Program-made: the position numbers and the translations under genes
Notes under the pieces: generated by a model
Seen by the model: only the letters and a program-made list of their open reading frames with translations
Database searches by the model: none
Told to the model about the DNA's origin: nothing
In this document: piece after piece, positions 54,616-63,747 of the stretch
Position numbering within the stretch: the first letter of the stretch is position 1
How the letters are laid out: each line of letters begins with the position of its first letter
NCBI RefSeq assembly: GCF_018449775.1
Contig: NZ_JAAVVB010000005.1
Coordinates: forward strand, 124,001 to 188,000
Reading direction: 5' to 3'
DNA from: Mucilaginibacter sp. dw_454
GTDB lineage: Bacteria; Bacteroidota; Bacteroidia; Sphingobacteriales; Sphingobacteriaceae
Length of the DNA: 64,000 bases

Positions 54616-54795
54616 TCGTCCTTTTCTTCCTTTTAAAGTCGTTTAATTTCATTTAAAAGCGGCTATTTGCATTTTCATGATGCTTTAAATACGAAATATT
54701 TTTTTTGGTGAAAAACGCTGATAGAATTGCTCCGTTTTTTTAAAATAAATGGAGTAATTTTCTCATTCCAATTCATAAACTCAAACGTCGTTTCT

Positions 54796-56628
54796 ATGAA
54801 CCTGAAAAATATACTGGCGGCATTTCTTTTCGCAGCCGCATCATTTAGTGCCGGGCAAACACAGTCCCAGGCCAAACACACCTTTGCTTTTGGCGATACC
54901 CAATTTTTGCTGGATGGAAAACCCTTCCAGATGATCAGCGGCGAGATGCACTACCCCCGCGTACCCCGCGAGGCCTGGCGCGCCCGTATGAAGATGGCCA
55001 AAGCCATGGGCCTGAATGTTATTGGCACCTACGTGTTCTGGAATGTGCACGAACCCGAGAAAGGCCAATTTGATTTTAGCGGCGGTGCCGATGTGGCCGA
55101 GTTTGTGAAGATAGCCCAGGAAGAGGGTCTGTGGGTAATTCTGCGTCCCAGCCCTTATGTTTGCGCCGAGTGGGAATTTGGCGGCTACCCCTACTGGTTG
55201 CAAAACGAGAAAGGCCTGACGGTGCGCAGCAAGGAGCCGCAATACCTGGCCGAGTATAAAAAATATATCATGGCTGTCGGCAAGCAATTGGCTCCCCTGC
55301 AAATAAACCATGGTGGTAACATCCTGATGGTGCAGATTGAGAATGAATACGGATCGTACGCAGGCGATAAGGAGTACCTGAAAATCAATGAACAAATGTT
55401 TAGAGAGGCCGGCTTTGATGGTTTGCTATACGATTGCGACCCGGCTCCCGATCTGGCAAAGGGCCACCTGCCTGGCCTGTTACCCGCTGTAAACGGGCTG
55501 GATAATCCACACAAGGTTAAACAACTGATCAATGCCAATCATGATGGCAAAGGCCCCTATTATATTGCTGAATGGTACCCGGCCTGGTTTGACTGGTGGG
55601 GCACCAAACATCATACCGTGCCGTCAGAACAATACGCGCCTCATCTGGATTCGGTGCTGGCGGCGGGGATTTCGATCAATATGTATATGTTTCATGGCGG
55701 CACCACGCGTGGTTTTATGAACGGTGCAAACTATAATGACAGCAACCCTTATGAACCGCAGATAAGCAGTTATGATTATGATGCACCACTAGACGAGGCT
55801 GGTAACGCCACGCCAAAGTTTATGGCGTTTAGAAGCGTAATTGAGAAATATTTGCCTGCGGGTGTCAAACTGCCTGCAGTTCCGGCGGCCAAGCCGACGA
55901 TGGCCATTAAAGATATTCACATTAAACAATCGGCGGCGGTGCTGAGTAATTTGCCTGTGCCAAAGGCAAATGTTCATCCTTTAACTTTTGAGGATCTGCA
56001 TCAGGCTTATGGTTTTGTGCTTTATCGCACTACACTTACTGGCGGCAAAACCGGATTTTTGAAACTGAAGGACCTGCGCGATTATGCGGTGATCATGATC
56101 AACGGAAAAGAAGTTGGAACTTTAGATCGTCGCCTGAAACAAGACAGCATCGAGCTAAAATTACCGGCAGGCAAGGTAAGGCTGGACATTTTGGTAGAGA
56201 ATCTGGGCCGTATTAACTTTGGCAAATACCTGCTGCAAAATAAAAAAGGACTAACAGGCAAAGTAAACTTCGGTACGCAGGAGGTGCTTAACTGGCAACA
56301 GTATGGCTTGCCCTTTCAAGACTTAACTCATTTGAAATACACTGCCGGCCGAATCACCCAACCATCGCCACAAATAAAAAAAGGAAGCTTTATGCTACTT
56401 ACCGTTGCCGATACTTACCTGGATATGCGCAAATGGGGAAAAGGCATGGTTTGGATAAACGGACATAATTTAGGCAGATATTGGAGCATAGGCCCGCAGC
56501 AAACGCTTTACATACCGGCCGAGTGGTTGAAAAAAGGCGCAAACAGCATTGAAGTATTAGAGTTGTTGAAACCGCAAATGAATACGCTTTCAACGCTCGA
56601 CAAGCCGATTTTAAATCTATTACAATAA
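54796..56628 (+). CDS. Secreted beta-galactosidase, GH35
   Basis: 610 residues from ATG 54796 (signal MNLKNILAAFLFAAASFSAG); the longer frame from 54727 lacks a signal. GH35 marks: EMHYPRVPREAWRARMKMAK, GTYVFWNVHEPEKGQFDF, acid/base Glu in MVQIENEYGSYAG, nucleophile Glu in YIAEWYPAWFDWWG, and C-terminal beta-domains with VWINGHNLGRYWSIGPQ. Removes beta-galactosyl residues from glycans. Eight bp separate its stop from the GH30 gene start. Confidence 0.93.
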   Translation: MNLKNILAAFLFAAASFSAGQTQSQAKHTFAFGDTQFLLDGKPFQMISGEMHYPRVPREAWRARMKMAKAMGLNVIGTYVFWNVHEPEKGQFDFSGGADVAEFVKIAQEEGLWVILRPSPYVCAEWEFGGYPYWLQNEKGLTVRSKEPQYLAEYKKYIMAVGKQLAPLQINHGGNILMVQIENEYGSYAGDKEYLKINEQMFREAGFDGLLYDCDPAPDLAKGHLPGLLPAVNGLDNPHKVKQLINANHDGKGPYYIAEWYPAWFDWWGTKHHTVPSEQYAPHLDSVLAAGISINMYMFHGGTTRGFMNGANYNDSNPYEPQISSYDYDAPLDEAGNATPKFMAFRSVIEKYLPAGVKLPAVPAAKPTMAIKDIHIKQSAAVLSNLPVPKANVHPLTFEDLHQAYGFVLYRTTLTGGKTGFLKLKDLRDYAVIMINGKEVGTLDRRLKQDSIELKLPAGKVRLDILVENLGRINFGKYLLQNKKGLTGKVNFGTQEVLNWQQYGLPFQDLTHLKYTAGRITQPSPQIKKGSFMLLTVADTYLDMRKWGKGMVWINGHNLGRYWSIGPQQTLYIPAEWLKKGANSIEVLELLKPQMNTLSTLDKPILNLLQ

Positions 56629-56636
56629 CAAAAGTC

Positions 56637-58154
56637 TTGCTGATATTTAGATCTACCATAAAAACTGTTGCCCCGGCCCTTATGGTCCTGGCCTTGAGCA
56701 TGTCTGCGTTTGGGCAGATTACGATAACGATTAACCCGGCGAAAACCTATCAGACTATTGACAACTTCGCCGCGTCTGACGCCTGGGCCTGTCAGTTTGT
56801 GGGCAACTGGCCCGATGCTAAAAAAAATAAAATAGCCGATCTGCTTTTTAGCAATGGAACTGATGCTGATGGCTCGCCCAAAGGTATTGGCTTATCTATG
56901 TGGCGCTTTAACATTGGCGCTGGTAGCACCGAACAGGGTATTGCAAGCGGAATTAAGGACGAGTGGCGCCGCGCGGAATCATTTTTAAATGCGGATGGTA
57001 GTTACGACTGGAAAAAGCAGGCCGGGCAGGTTTGGTTTTTAAAGGCGGCAAAGACACGCGGCGTACAGAAGTTTCTAGGGTTTACTAATAGCCCGCCGGT
57101 AAAGTTTACTATCGATGGCCAGGCTTATGCCAGCCTGGGCAAAGTCAACATCGCCCCAAATCATTATGATGATTTTGCCAGTTACCTAACGACGGTTATT
57201 AAGGGCATCGAGAAGATCAGCAAAGTAAAATTCGACTACATCAGCCCGGTAAATGAGCCGCAATGGGATTGGAGTGATGGCGGGCAGGAAGGTTGCCCTT
57301 ATACTAATGCTGAAATAGCCGGTGTGGTAAAAGCCATCAATAAAACTTTTGTAAGGGATAATATCGACTCAAAAATTATTATTGGCGAAGCCGGGGCGAT
57401 AGACTATTTATACCTTAAAAGCGACAAGCCGGGCAAAGGCTACCAGGTCGACGATTTTTTTAAGCCGACGTCAACAAATTATATAGGTAACCTGGCTAAT
57501 GTGGCGCATACTATCACTGCACATAGCTATTTTACCACCTCGCCCATGAAATCGTCAATTAAAGACCGGACAGCGCTGGCAGATTGTGTCGCAAAGATTA
57601 ATGGTCTTAACTTTTGGGAATCTGAATACTGTATTTTGGGCGATAACTCGGGCGATATAGATGGTAATCGTCGCGATTTGGGTATGGATGCGGCTTTATA
57701 CCTGGCATCGGTTATTCATAATGATCTGGCCGTGGCCAATGCCTCGGCCTGGCAGTGGTGGACGGCAATTTCAGCCTACGACTATAAAGATGGCCTGATC
57801 TACGTCGACAAAAACAAAACCGATGGTAACTTTTACGCCAGTAAAATGCTTTGGGTGCTGGGTAATTACAGCAGGTTTATCAGACCGGGTGCGGTGCGCA
57901 TTGCGGTAAGCTCGTCTGCGGATAATCGAGTATTAATATCGGCTTATAAAAAAGATAGAAATGTCGTGCTGGTAATAGTTAACCCCGAGACAAACAACCT
58001 GGATATCGATCTTAATACCGGAAGTGCTTTCAAGCTAAAATATGATAAGATGTACGTTACCTCGTCAACAGCCGATTTGAAAGCTGAAAAGATATCGGCA
58101 GGAAAAATAATGGTGCCGGGGCGTTCTGTAGTTACGATTGTAGGAAGGTTGTAA
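56637..58154 (+). CDS. Secreted glycoside hydrolase, GH30
   Basis: 505 residues from TTG 56637, chosen because it supplies the positively charged start of the signal peptide (FRSTIKTVAPALMVLALSMS to AFGQ). GH30 marks: NFAASDAWACQFVGNWPDAK, GIGLSMWRFNIGAGSTEQG, acid/base Glu in YISPVNEPQWDW and nucleophile Glu in NFWESEYCIL. Endo-beta-1,6-galactanase or glucanase activity would suit its GH35 partner (inference). Confidence 0.9.
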   Translation: MLIFRSTIKTVAPALMVLALSMSAFGQITITINPAKTYQTIDNFAASDAWACQFVGNWPDAKKNKIADLLFSNGTDADGSPKGIGLSMWRFNIGAGSTEQGIASGIKDEWRRAESFLNADGSYDWKKQAGQVWFLKAAKTRGVQKFLGFTNSPPVKFTIDGQAYASLGKVNIAPNHYDDFASYLTTVIKGIEKISKVKFDYISPVNEPQWDWSDGGQEGCPYTNAEIAGVVKAINKTFVRDNIDSKIIIGEAGAIDYLYLKSDKPGKGYQVDDFFKPTSTNYIGNLANVAHTITAHSYFTTSPMKSSIKDRTALADCVAKINGLNFWESEYCILGDNSGDIDGNRRDLGMDAALYLASVIHNDLAVANASAWQWWTAISAYDYKDGLIYVDKNKTDGNFYASKMLWVLGNYSRFIRPGAVRIAVSSSADNRVLISAYKKDRNVVLVIVNPETNNLDIDLNTGSAFKLKYDKMYVTSSTADLKAEKISAGKIMVPGRSVVTIVGRL

Positions 58155-58176
58155 TTACTATTGCTTCTCCCCGCCC

Positions 58177-58436
58177 CGTCATCGTGAGCGAGGTACGAGC
58201 GTGACGATCTCTCAACTGAGCAGGTTTGTTTACTAACTAACTCCCCACCACGTCATCGTGAGTGAGGTACGAGCGTGACGATCTCTCAACTGAGCGGGTT
58301 TGTTTACTAACTAACTCCCCACCACGTCATCGTGAGTGAGGTACGAGCGTGACGATCTCTCAACTGAGCGGGTTTGTTTACTAACTAACTCCCCACCACG
58401 TCATCGTGAGCGAGGTACGAGCGTGACGATCTCGGG
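58177..58436 (+). repeat. Left tandem array: four 74-bp repeats
   Basis: Cores beginning CGTCATCGTGAG at 58177, 58251, 58325 and 58399, period exactly 74 bp, each with GAGGTACGAGCGTGACGATC; three spacers read as AACTGAG, GGTTTGTTTACTAACTAACT and CCCCACCA in order. Orientation is plus. Near-identical spacers exclude a CRISPR array. No coding potential. Confidence 0.9.
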
Positions 58437-58541
58437 ATCGTGTGTGTTACTCCTGCTCAATATCTGTATATAAATCCCTCCATATAGGGTTAAGCTCCGA
58501 GATGAGTTGTTCTATTATAAACTCTTTTCCTTCTTTTCAAC

Positions 58542-59085
58542 GATCGTCACGCTCGTACCTCGCTCACGATGACGCGCTTGGTGTTGAAGAGATCGTTATG
58601 CTCGTACCTCGCTCACGATGACGGACAGGGTGTTGAAGAGATCGTCACGCTCGTACCTCGCTCACGATGACGGACAGGGTGTTGAAGAGATCGTCACGCT
58701 CGTACCTCGCTCACGATGACGCGCTTGGTGTTGAAGAGATCGTCACGCTCGTACCTCGCTCACGATGACGGACAGGGTGGCGAAGAGATCGTCACGCTCG
58801 TACCTTGCTCACGATAATGACGTGCAGGGTGTTGAAGAGATCGTCACGCTCGTACCTCGCTCACGATGACGGACAGGGTGTTGAAGAGATCGTCACGCTC
58901 GTACCTCGCTCACGATGACGGACAGGGTGGTGAAGAGATCGTCATGCTCGTACCTCGCTCACGATAATGACGTGCAGGGTGTTGAAGAGGTCGTCACGCT
59001 CGTACCTCGCTCACGATGACGGACAGGGTGTTGAAGAGATCGTCACGCTCGTACCTCGCTCACGATGACGGACAGGGTGGTGAAA
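58542..59085 (-). repeat. Right tandem array: eleven about 49-bp repeats, opposite orientation
   Basis: The same core reversed (GATCGTCACGCTCGTACC then TCGCTCACGATGACG) at 58542, 58591, 58640, 58689, 58738, 58787, 58839, 58888, 58937, 58989 and 59038; nine units are 49 bp apart or so and two are 52 bp because of an extra AAT. Spacers GGACAGGGTGTTGAAGA and CGCTTGGTGTTGAAGA alternate. The two arrays face each other across about 105 bp of plain AT-rich sequence. Confidence 0.9.
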
Positions 59086-59113
59086 TATTTTTTAATCGCG
59101 TCAACCATTGTTA

Positions 59114-59121
59114 TAATTTTG
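59114..59121 (+). promoter_or_regulatory. -7 promoter element of PAS histidine kinase
   Basis: TAATTTTG fits TAnnTTTG and lies 36 bp before the ATG at 59158, just after the right repeat array. The -33 box is weak. Confidence 0.5.
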
Positions 59122-59157
59122 TGTTTATCTAGGGTTTAGAACGTTACCGTAATTGCT

Positions 59158-60651
59158 ATGACCACCTCTGATTCAGCCGAAAACAGTAAGAGAGTAAACG
59201 AGACCGAACATCTTTTTCGGGCGCTGGTTACAGCCACTTCTGACGTGGTGTACCGCATGAGTCCGGACTGGAATGTTATGCGACAGCTGGATGGAGGGGA
59301 CTTTTTAACAGACACAGGCGAGCCGATAAGCGATTGGATTGAAAAATACATTCACCTGATTGACCAGCATCACGTTAAGGCAACAATTGCAGAGGCTATC
59401 CGTACTAAAAGCATGTTTCAGTTGGAGCACCGTGTCCGTATAGCTGACGGCAGTATTGGCTGGACTTTTTCCAGGGCGATACCTATCTTGGATGATAGCG
59501 GTGAAATTATAGAATGGTTTGGCGCAGCAAGCGATGTTACGCCCCGCAAGCGTATGGAAGAAGCCCTGCTACATGCACGAGACCAGGCCGAACAGCAAAA
59601 AAAATTATATGAAATTGTGGCATCAAACACGCCCGACTTAATCTACGTGTTTGATTTAAATTATAAGTTCACTTTTGCCAACCCTGCTTTACTGACCATG
59701 TGGGGTAAAACGTGGGACGAAGCGGTAGGCAGAGGTTTGCTGGACAACGGTTATGAACCATGGCATGCCGAGATGCATGAACGCGAGATTGACCATGTTG
59801 TTGCCACCAAAGAGACTATACGCGGCGAAGTATCGTTTCCGCATGCGACCTTAGGCCGGCGCGTTTACGATTATATTTTTTCGCCTGTTTTAAATGCGGA
59901 CGGCGAGGTAGAAAGTATTGCCGGTACCACCCGCGATATTTCAGAGATCAAAGAGAACGAGCAGCGTAAAAACGATTTCATCAGCATGGTTAGTCATGAG
60001 TTAAAGACGCCGTTGACTTCTGTTATAAGCTACGTGCAGCTCTCGCAAAAAAGAGCCACCCAAAACCACGATGAAGTAGCTACGGGCATGCTGGAACGCG
60101 CGGGGAAACAACTGGCAAAAATGACGCGGATGATCAACGGTTTTCTTAACGTATCGCGCCTGGAATCAGGTCAGATCCATATCGACCATAAATTGTTTGA
60201 TCTTGCCGCATTGATGAAAGAGGTGGAACAAGAGTCTGCCACAACCATCTCTGGCTACAACTTAATTTTTGAACCTGTAAAAGAAACCTGGGTAAGTGCC
60301 GACAAAGACAAGATTAGCCAGGTGTTTAATAACCTCATTAGCAATGCTGTTAAATATTCGCCGCCGGGCTCTGCTATTCATGTAGGTGCTATTGCTAAAG
60401 GCGGCAGGGTTAAGGTAAGCGTGCAGGATGAAGGCATGGGCATTAGCAAAGAAGATTTACCCCGGCTTTTTGAACGTTATTACCGTGTTAAAGAAGCCGA
60501 GGCAAAACACATCTCAGGCTTTGGGATAGGGCTTTACCTGTGTTCAGAAATTATTAAGCGCCACGGCGGTAATGTCTGGGCCGAGAGCCAACCCGGTAAA
60601 GGCAGTACCTTCTTTTTTGATTTGCCGGTGGTACAGCCTGAGCATAAATAA
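59158..60651 (+). CDS. PAS-PAS sensor histidine kinase, soluble
   Basis: 497 residues with no membrane helix. PAS 1 at about 15-130 (FRALVTATSDVVYRMSPDWN), PAS 2 at about 140-265 (IVASNTPDLIYVFDLNYKFT), HisKA with phospho-acceptor His in FISMVSHELKTPLTSVIS, HATPase_c with NLISNAVKYSPPGSA, DEGMGISKEDLPR and FGIGLYLC. Orphan: no receiver gene nearby. Its C-terminus (RHGGNVWAESQPGKGSTFFF) resembles the kinase remnant at 29212. Confidence 0.93.
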   Translation: MTTSDSAENSKRVNETEHLFRALVTATSDVVYRMSPDWNVMRQLDGGDFLTDTGEPISDWIEKYIHLIDQHHVKATIAEAIRTKSMFQLEHRVRIADGSIGWTFSRAIPILDDSGEIIEWFGAASDVTPRKRMEEALLHARDQAEQQKKLYEIVASNTPDLIYVFDLNYKFTFANPALLTMWGKTWDEAVGRGLLDNGYEPWHAEMHEREIDHVVATKETIRGEVSFPHATLGRRVYDYIFSPVLNADGEVESIAGTTRDISEIKENEQRKNDFISMVSHELKTPLTSVISYVQLSQKRATQNHDEVATGMLERAGKQLAKMTRMINGFLNVSRLESGQIHIDHKLFDLAALMKEVEQESATTISGYNLIFEPVKETWVSADKDKISQVFNNLISNAVKYSPPGSAIHVGAIAKGGRVKVSVQDEGMGISKEDLPRLFERYYRVKEAEAKHISGFGIGLYLCSEIIKRHGGNVWAESQPGKGSTFFFDLPVVQPEHK

Positions 60652-60671
60652 TCCATTAACTGGAGGGGTGT

Positions 60672-60694
60672 CACCCTGGGTCCGTCGAAGGGTG
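60672..60694. repeat. Single REP-like hairpin
   Basis: CACCCT-N11-AGGGTG in the gap after the kinase, of the CACCCTgaGC...GTCGAAGGGTG style often scattered between Bacteroidota genes. One copy only in this window. Confidence 0.4.
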
Positions 60695-60796
60695 AGCGCG
60701 GGATTGACAGGGGCTTTGTAAGCTATTAAAGATGCCGGCGTAAAGATCCCCGGAATGTAGTCTCAAAAATTGAAAATCAGCAATCGCTTTTTTATC

Positions 60797-60804
60797 TATA
60801 TTTG
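60797..60804 (+). promoter_or_regulatory. -7 promoter element of tRNA-Arg
   Basis: TATATTTG, an exact TAnnTTTG match, 33 bp before the tRNA; a TTG lies at 60770, somewhat far for the -33 box. Confidence 0.5.
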
Positions 60805-60837
60805 CCTTGCTTTTGCCGGCCAGGCGTAAAGCAACCT

Positions 60838-60909
60838 GGTCCCGTAGTTCAACGGATAGAATAGGAGTTTCCTAAACTCTAGATATGAGTTCGATTCTCG
60901 TCGGGACCA
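60838..60909 (+). tRNA. tRNA-Arg (anticodon CCT)
   Basis: 72-nt cloverleaf: acceptor GGTCCCG/CGGGACC (all Watson-Crick), D-stem GTTC/GAAT, anticodon stem GGAGT/ACTCT with loop TTCCTAA, T-arm ATGAG TTCGATT CTCGT, discriminator A. CCA not encoded. Followed by the terminator at 60953. Confidence 0.95.
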
Positions 60910-60986
60910 CATTTAAACCCATCCATGGGAACAGCGTGGGAAAGATTATTTGAAAAGCCTTCAGATGAAAATCTGAAGGCTTTTTT
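60887..60986 (+). repeat. Direct repeat copy A (tRNA-Arg 3' end plus terminator)
   Basis: Begins GAGTTCGA in the T-arm and runs through GGACCAC, ATTTAAACCCATCCATGGGA, GTGGGAAAGATTATT to the terminator. A degenerate second copy is at 62260-62363. Confidence 0.75.
60953..60986 (+). terminator. Intrinsic terminator after tRNA-Arg
   Basis: AAAAGCCTTCAGAT and ATCTGAAGGCTTTT (14 bp) around GAAA, then T residues. Confidence 0.9.
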
Positions 60987-61037
60987 GTTTAAAATGCAAT
61001 TACTAATTCTGAGCAGCAGGATGTAACTGATATAAAT

Positions 61038-62114
61038 TTAATAAGAAGACAAAGCCATTTGATAGGCATAAGATCCTTTATTCTCATAGCCACCTAACTT
61101 TACCTTTATACCATTTTTATTGTAATATGCAAAGTTGCCTGACCAACCTAAAAAATAGGCATCATTATCATTATTAAAAGCAATTGCTGAGAAAATAGAG
61201 TAACCTGTGTTAGATTGAGTAATTATTCCATTTTTCCAGTAAATAGGACTATCTAAATTACCGATCGTTAAAGTGCCTAAGACAAGAACATCGCCATTAT
61301 GAACAGTAATAGATGAAGCGGATGAATAATCAGTTGTATCCCCTGGTATTATTGTTTTTCCATTTTTCCAGTAGGTCGCAGCAACGGGATTGAACATATT
61401 TTTGGGGCCAATAGCAGCACTTCCGGCTACATAAATATCGCTACCATCAATATAAATGCAATTTCCACGTTCTGCGTGTATACTATCAGTGGCCAACATA
61501 ACGGCCGTGCTATTTTTCCAGTATACCGCATTCGTCCCAGTCGGGGTGGCAATGGTGCCGGCTATGTAAACATCATTGCCTTGTATAGCAATGGCATTTG
61601 CAGAAGAGCCAGAGGCGTATTCAAGGTCTATGGCTACTCCGTTCTTCCAACACATAGCCTTTTGTAAGGGGTAGCCATTTGACGAAACGGTGGTGTACCC
61701 GCAGACGTAAACATCGTTTCCTTTTATGCAAACTCCTGTGGCATTAGATTCAACTCTAAAATCAACAAGTAATGATTCAATACCATTTTTCCAGATAGTA
61801 GCTGCAGAAGTTCCGTAACCCGAGGTATAGCCGGCAAAGATTACATCCTGTCCTTGTGTTGCCACGGCCAATGCCTGAGATGGCGTAAGCTGGCCAGCTA
61901 TATTAGGATGGAGTATAGTAGGTACGCCATTCTTCCAATAAGTTGCCTCTACATATCCGTTGGAGGCAATAGTCGCTCCTGCTACATATACATTTGTATC
62001 GCTTTTTAACCCATTATCACCAGGTGCTACGTTGCCATGTTTAGAACATCCCGCTAGCATTAACCCCACGCAACACAAATAACAGGTAACCAAGTATCTA
62101 TAATTCATATTCAT
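61038..62114 (-). CDS. Repeat lipoprotein, probable seven-bladed beta-propeller
   Basis: 358 residues. Signal and lipobox MLAGCSKHGN put the Cys at residue 22 or so. Seven imperfect repeats of about 45-50 residues each hold a [DN]xYVxG-like strand and a (A/P)xYWKNG-like strand: ATYWKNGVPT, ATIWKNGIES, AMCWKNGVAI, AVYWKNSTAV, ATYWKNGKTI, PIYWKNGIIT and a weak YYNKNGIKV. The family is not recognised; such repeats make a surface beta-propeller. It lies between the two tRNA-Arg repeats. Confidence 0.8.
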   Translation of the reverse strand: MNMNYRYLVTCYLCCVGLMLAGCSKHGNVAPGDNGLKSDTNVYVAGATIASNGYVEATYWKNGVPTILHPNIAGQLTPSQALAVATQGQDVIFAGYTSGYGTSAATIWKNGIESLLVDFRVESNATGVCIKGNDVYVCGYTTVSSNGYPLQKAMCWKNGVAIDLEYASGSSANAIAIQGNDVYIAGTIATPTGTNAVYWKNSTAVMLATDSIHAERGNCIYIDGSDIYVAGSAAIGPKNMFNPVAATYWKNGKTIIPGDTTDYSSASSITVHNGDVLVLGTLTIGNLDSPIYWKNGIITQSNTGYSIFSAIAFNNDNDAYFLGWSGNFAYYNKNGIKVKLGGYENKGSYAYQMALSSY

Positions 62115-62190
62115 TGATCAAATTGATTTTCGTTTATTTGGAAGATATAAAGATATAAATAATTCAGATTGAGTCCGGATTTTCAGCTTG

Positions 62191-62241
62191 TGGTCGATGT
62201 CCTAATCGCAACATATTTATTGCTCCAAGCCCGCCGCACAA
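62191..62241. repeat. Intergenic repeat copy 1
   Basis: TGGTCGATGT ... CGCA ... TATTTATTGCTCCAAG then CCCGCCGCACAA. A diverged second copy is at 63748-63796. Each lies about 75-95 bp upstream of the start of a minus-strand gene. Confidence 0.6.
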
Positions 62242-62259
62242 TACAAATCAGCCATAAAA

Positions 62260-62363
62260 GAGTTCGAGTTTTGTAGTCTAAGGACCACGATTTAAACCCA
62301 TCCATGGGAACGGAGTGGGAAAGATTATTGAAAGCCTTTGGATTAAAATCTGGAGGCTTTTTT
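62260..62363 (+). repeat. Direct repeat copy B (decayed tRNA-Arg 3' end plus terminator)
   Basis: GAGTTCGA, GGACCAC, ATTTAAACCCATCCATGGGA and GTGGGAAAGATTATT match copy A; the tRNA portion has extra and changed bases and no 5' half, so it is not a functional tRNA. Confidence 0.7.
62331..62363 (+). terminator. Terminator copy in repeat B
   Basis: AAAGCCTTTGGAT pairs with ATCTGGAGGCTTT through several G-T pairs, then T residues; the stem is kept though the bases differ from copy A. Confidence 0.6.
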
Positions 62364-62416
62364 ACTGAATTAGACGGTTCAAAAGCAAGCTAAACAATAT
62401 TATCATTTCATTATCG

Positions 62417-63652
62417 TTACAGACTACCTAATTTCTTCCTTGTTTCAGGCGATTCTTTGAGGGACAATGCTTTCTTATAACTCGCTATGGCATTTTTTTT
62501 GTCGCCTTTAGCAAGATATAGATCCCCCAGATAAGTATACGCCACCGGGTTCGTGGGATAATTTATTATGTTCATTCTAAACATAGCTTCAGCCTTATCA
62601 AACTCTTTTTTGCCTAGTACAAAAAAACCAAGATTATTTACCAAATCTACTGGCGGCAACATTATGCTGCCATCTTCTGCTGTGATCCCATATTTTGAAG
62701 TTAAATTTTCAAAATGGTCTTTTAAGTAAGGAGCTAATGGGAAAGCAGGGTCGGTGAAATAGCTGTCCTGCGTTTTTAATGCATAATCCTTAAAAATAAA
62801 ATGGAGGGCATCATAGGTCGCAAGCAAAGAGACAGAGCCATGTGAGTCTTCATTATAATATTTAAAATTTGCATTGAGGCCTCTCCGGCTGCTGCCCATC
62901 ACATAGTCGCGCAGTTGAAGTATAGAGCGGGAATGAATGGTCCCGGAAGTTGTATCGTTTTTAATCGATGCGGTATCCATCCCGGGAGGTAGTGTATTGG
63001 CCATACCTAAAAACAGAGATACCCCGGGGTATGTATTGTTTTGTAAGGTCTGTCCTGTTTCATGCAACAGTTTTTGATTATCCCACCACATACTTGGGTC
63101 AATGACGATATAACCCCTGAATAAGTTTTTGTGGTGCACCAGCGCATTGATGGCCATAATGCCTCCGAATGAATGCCCAAGGAGAACCCGGTAAGAAAAG
63201 GTTGGATATATGGAATCAATATGGGGCACCAGCTCATGCTCGATAAATGCAGTGAAGGTTTCGCCGCCACCGGAGTTTTTGCCGATATTGTCGGTGATCC
63301 ACAAACCACTGCTCACCCTGGTTGGGGTAAGGTCTCTTGTGCGGTTAGTATTGGGTATCCCGACGACGATCATTTCAGGGTAGATGTCATTCCCGTTGAC
63401 GGAACTTAGGTAGTCGATCATTCCCACAACACCTGTAAAACACCGCTCGGCATCCAGGACGTAAACAACTGGGTACTTTTTTTTCTTATCCAAGCTTGCA
63501 GATGCAGGCACATGTACCCAAATTTTCCTTTGTTCGTTTAGAAGCTTTGAATGGATGCTGTCTATAGCGCCAATAACAACGGAGTTATTTGTCTGCGCTT
63601 TCAGTGGCAATAAAATAATGCTCAAAGCGCATGTTAAGATTAATGTTTTCAT
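62417..63652 (-). CDS. Secreted esterase (enterochelin esterase-like) with TPR tail
   Basis: 411 residues; signal peptide (LILTCALSIILLPLKAQ). Alpha/beta-hydrolase of the esterase D/Fes type at about 20-290: KKYPVVYVLDAERCFTGVVG, nucleophile Ser in VLLGHSFGGIMAIN, and likely His in EDSHGSVSLLATYDAL. The last 70 residues form a tetratricopeptide-like helical segment (TYLGDLYLAKGDKKNAIASY, KKALSL). Siderophore ester or other ester hydrolysis is possible; substrate unknown. Confidence 0.85.
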   Translation of the reverse strand: MKTLILTCALSIILLPLKAQTNNSVVIGAIDSIHSKLLNEQRKIWVHVPASASLDKKKKYPVVYVLDAERCFTGVVGMIDYLSSVNGNDIYPEMIVVGIPNTNRTRDLTPTRVSSGLWITDNIGKNSGGGETFTAFIEHELVPHIDSIYPTFSYRVLLGHSFGGIMAINALVHHKNLFRGYIVIDPSMWWDNQKLLHETGQTLQNNTYPGVSLFLGMANTLPPGMDTASIKNDTTSGTIHSRSILQLRDYVMGSSRRGLNANFKYYNEDSHGSVSLLATYDALHFIFKDYALKTQDSYFTDPAFPLAPYLKDHFENLTSKYGITAEDGSIMLPPVDLVNNLGFFVLGKKEFDKAEAMFRMNIINYPTNPVAYTYLGDLYLAKGDKKNAIASYKKALSLKESPETRKKLGSL

Positions 63653-63747
63653 AACAGATTTACTGATTATAAGACATCAAATAATTTGTAAAGTGACGCT
63701 ATAATCAAAAAGTTCCTTAAACACAGCAAGGTCAACTAATCTGTCTA

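Noticed and set aside
58177..59085. CRISPR array
   Set aside because: Spacers are nearly identical between units, the two halves face each other, and no cas genes are present.
60838..63652. Prophage or integrative element at tRNA-Arg
   Set aside because: No integrase, excisionase or structural genes between the repeats; only the repeat structure supports an insertion.
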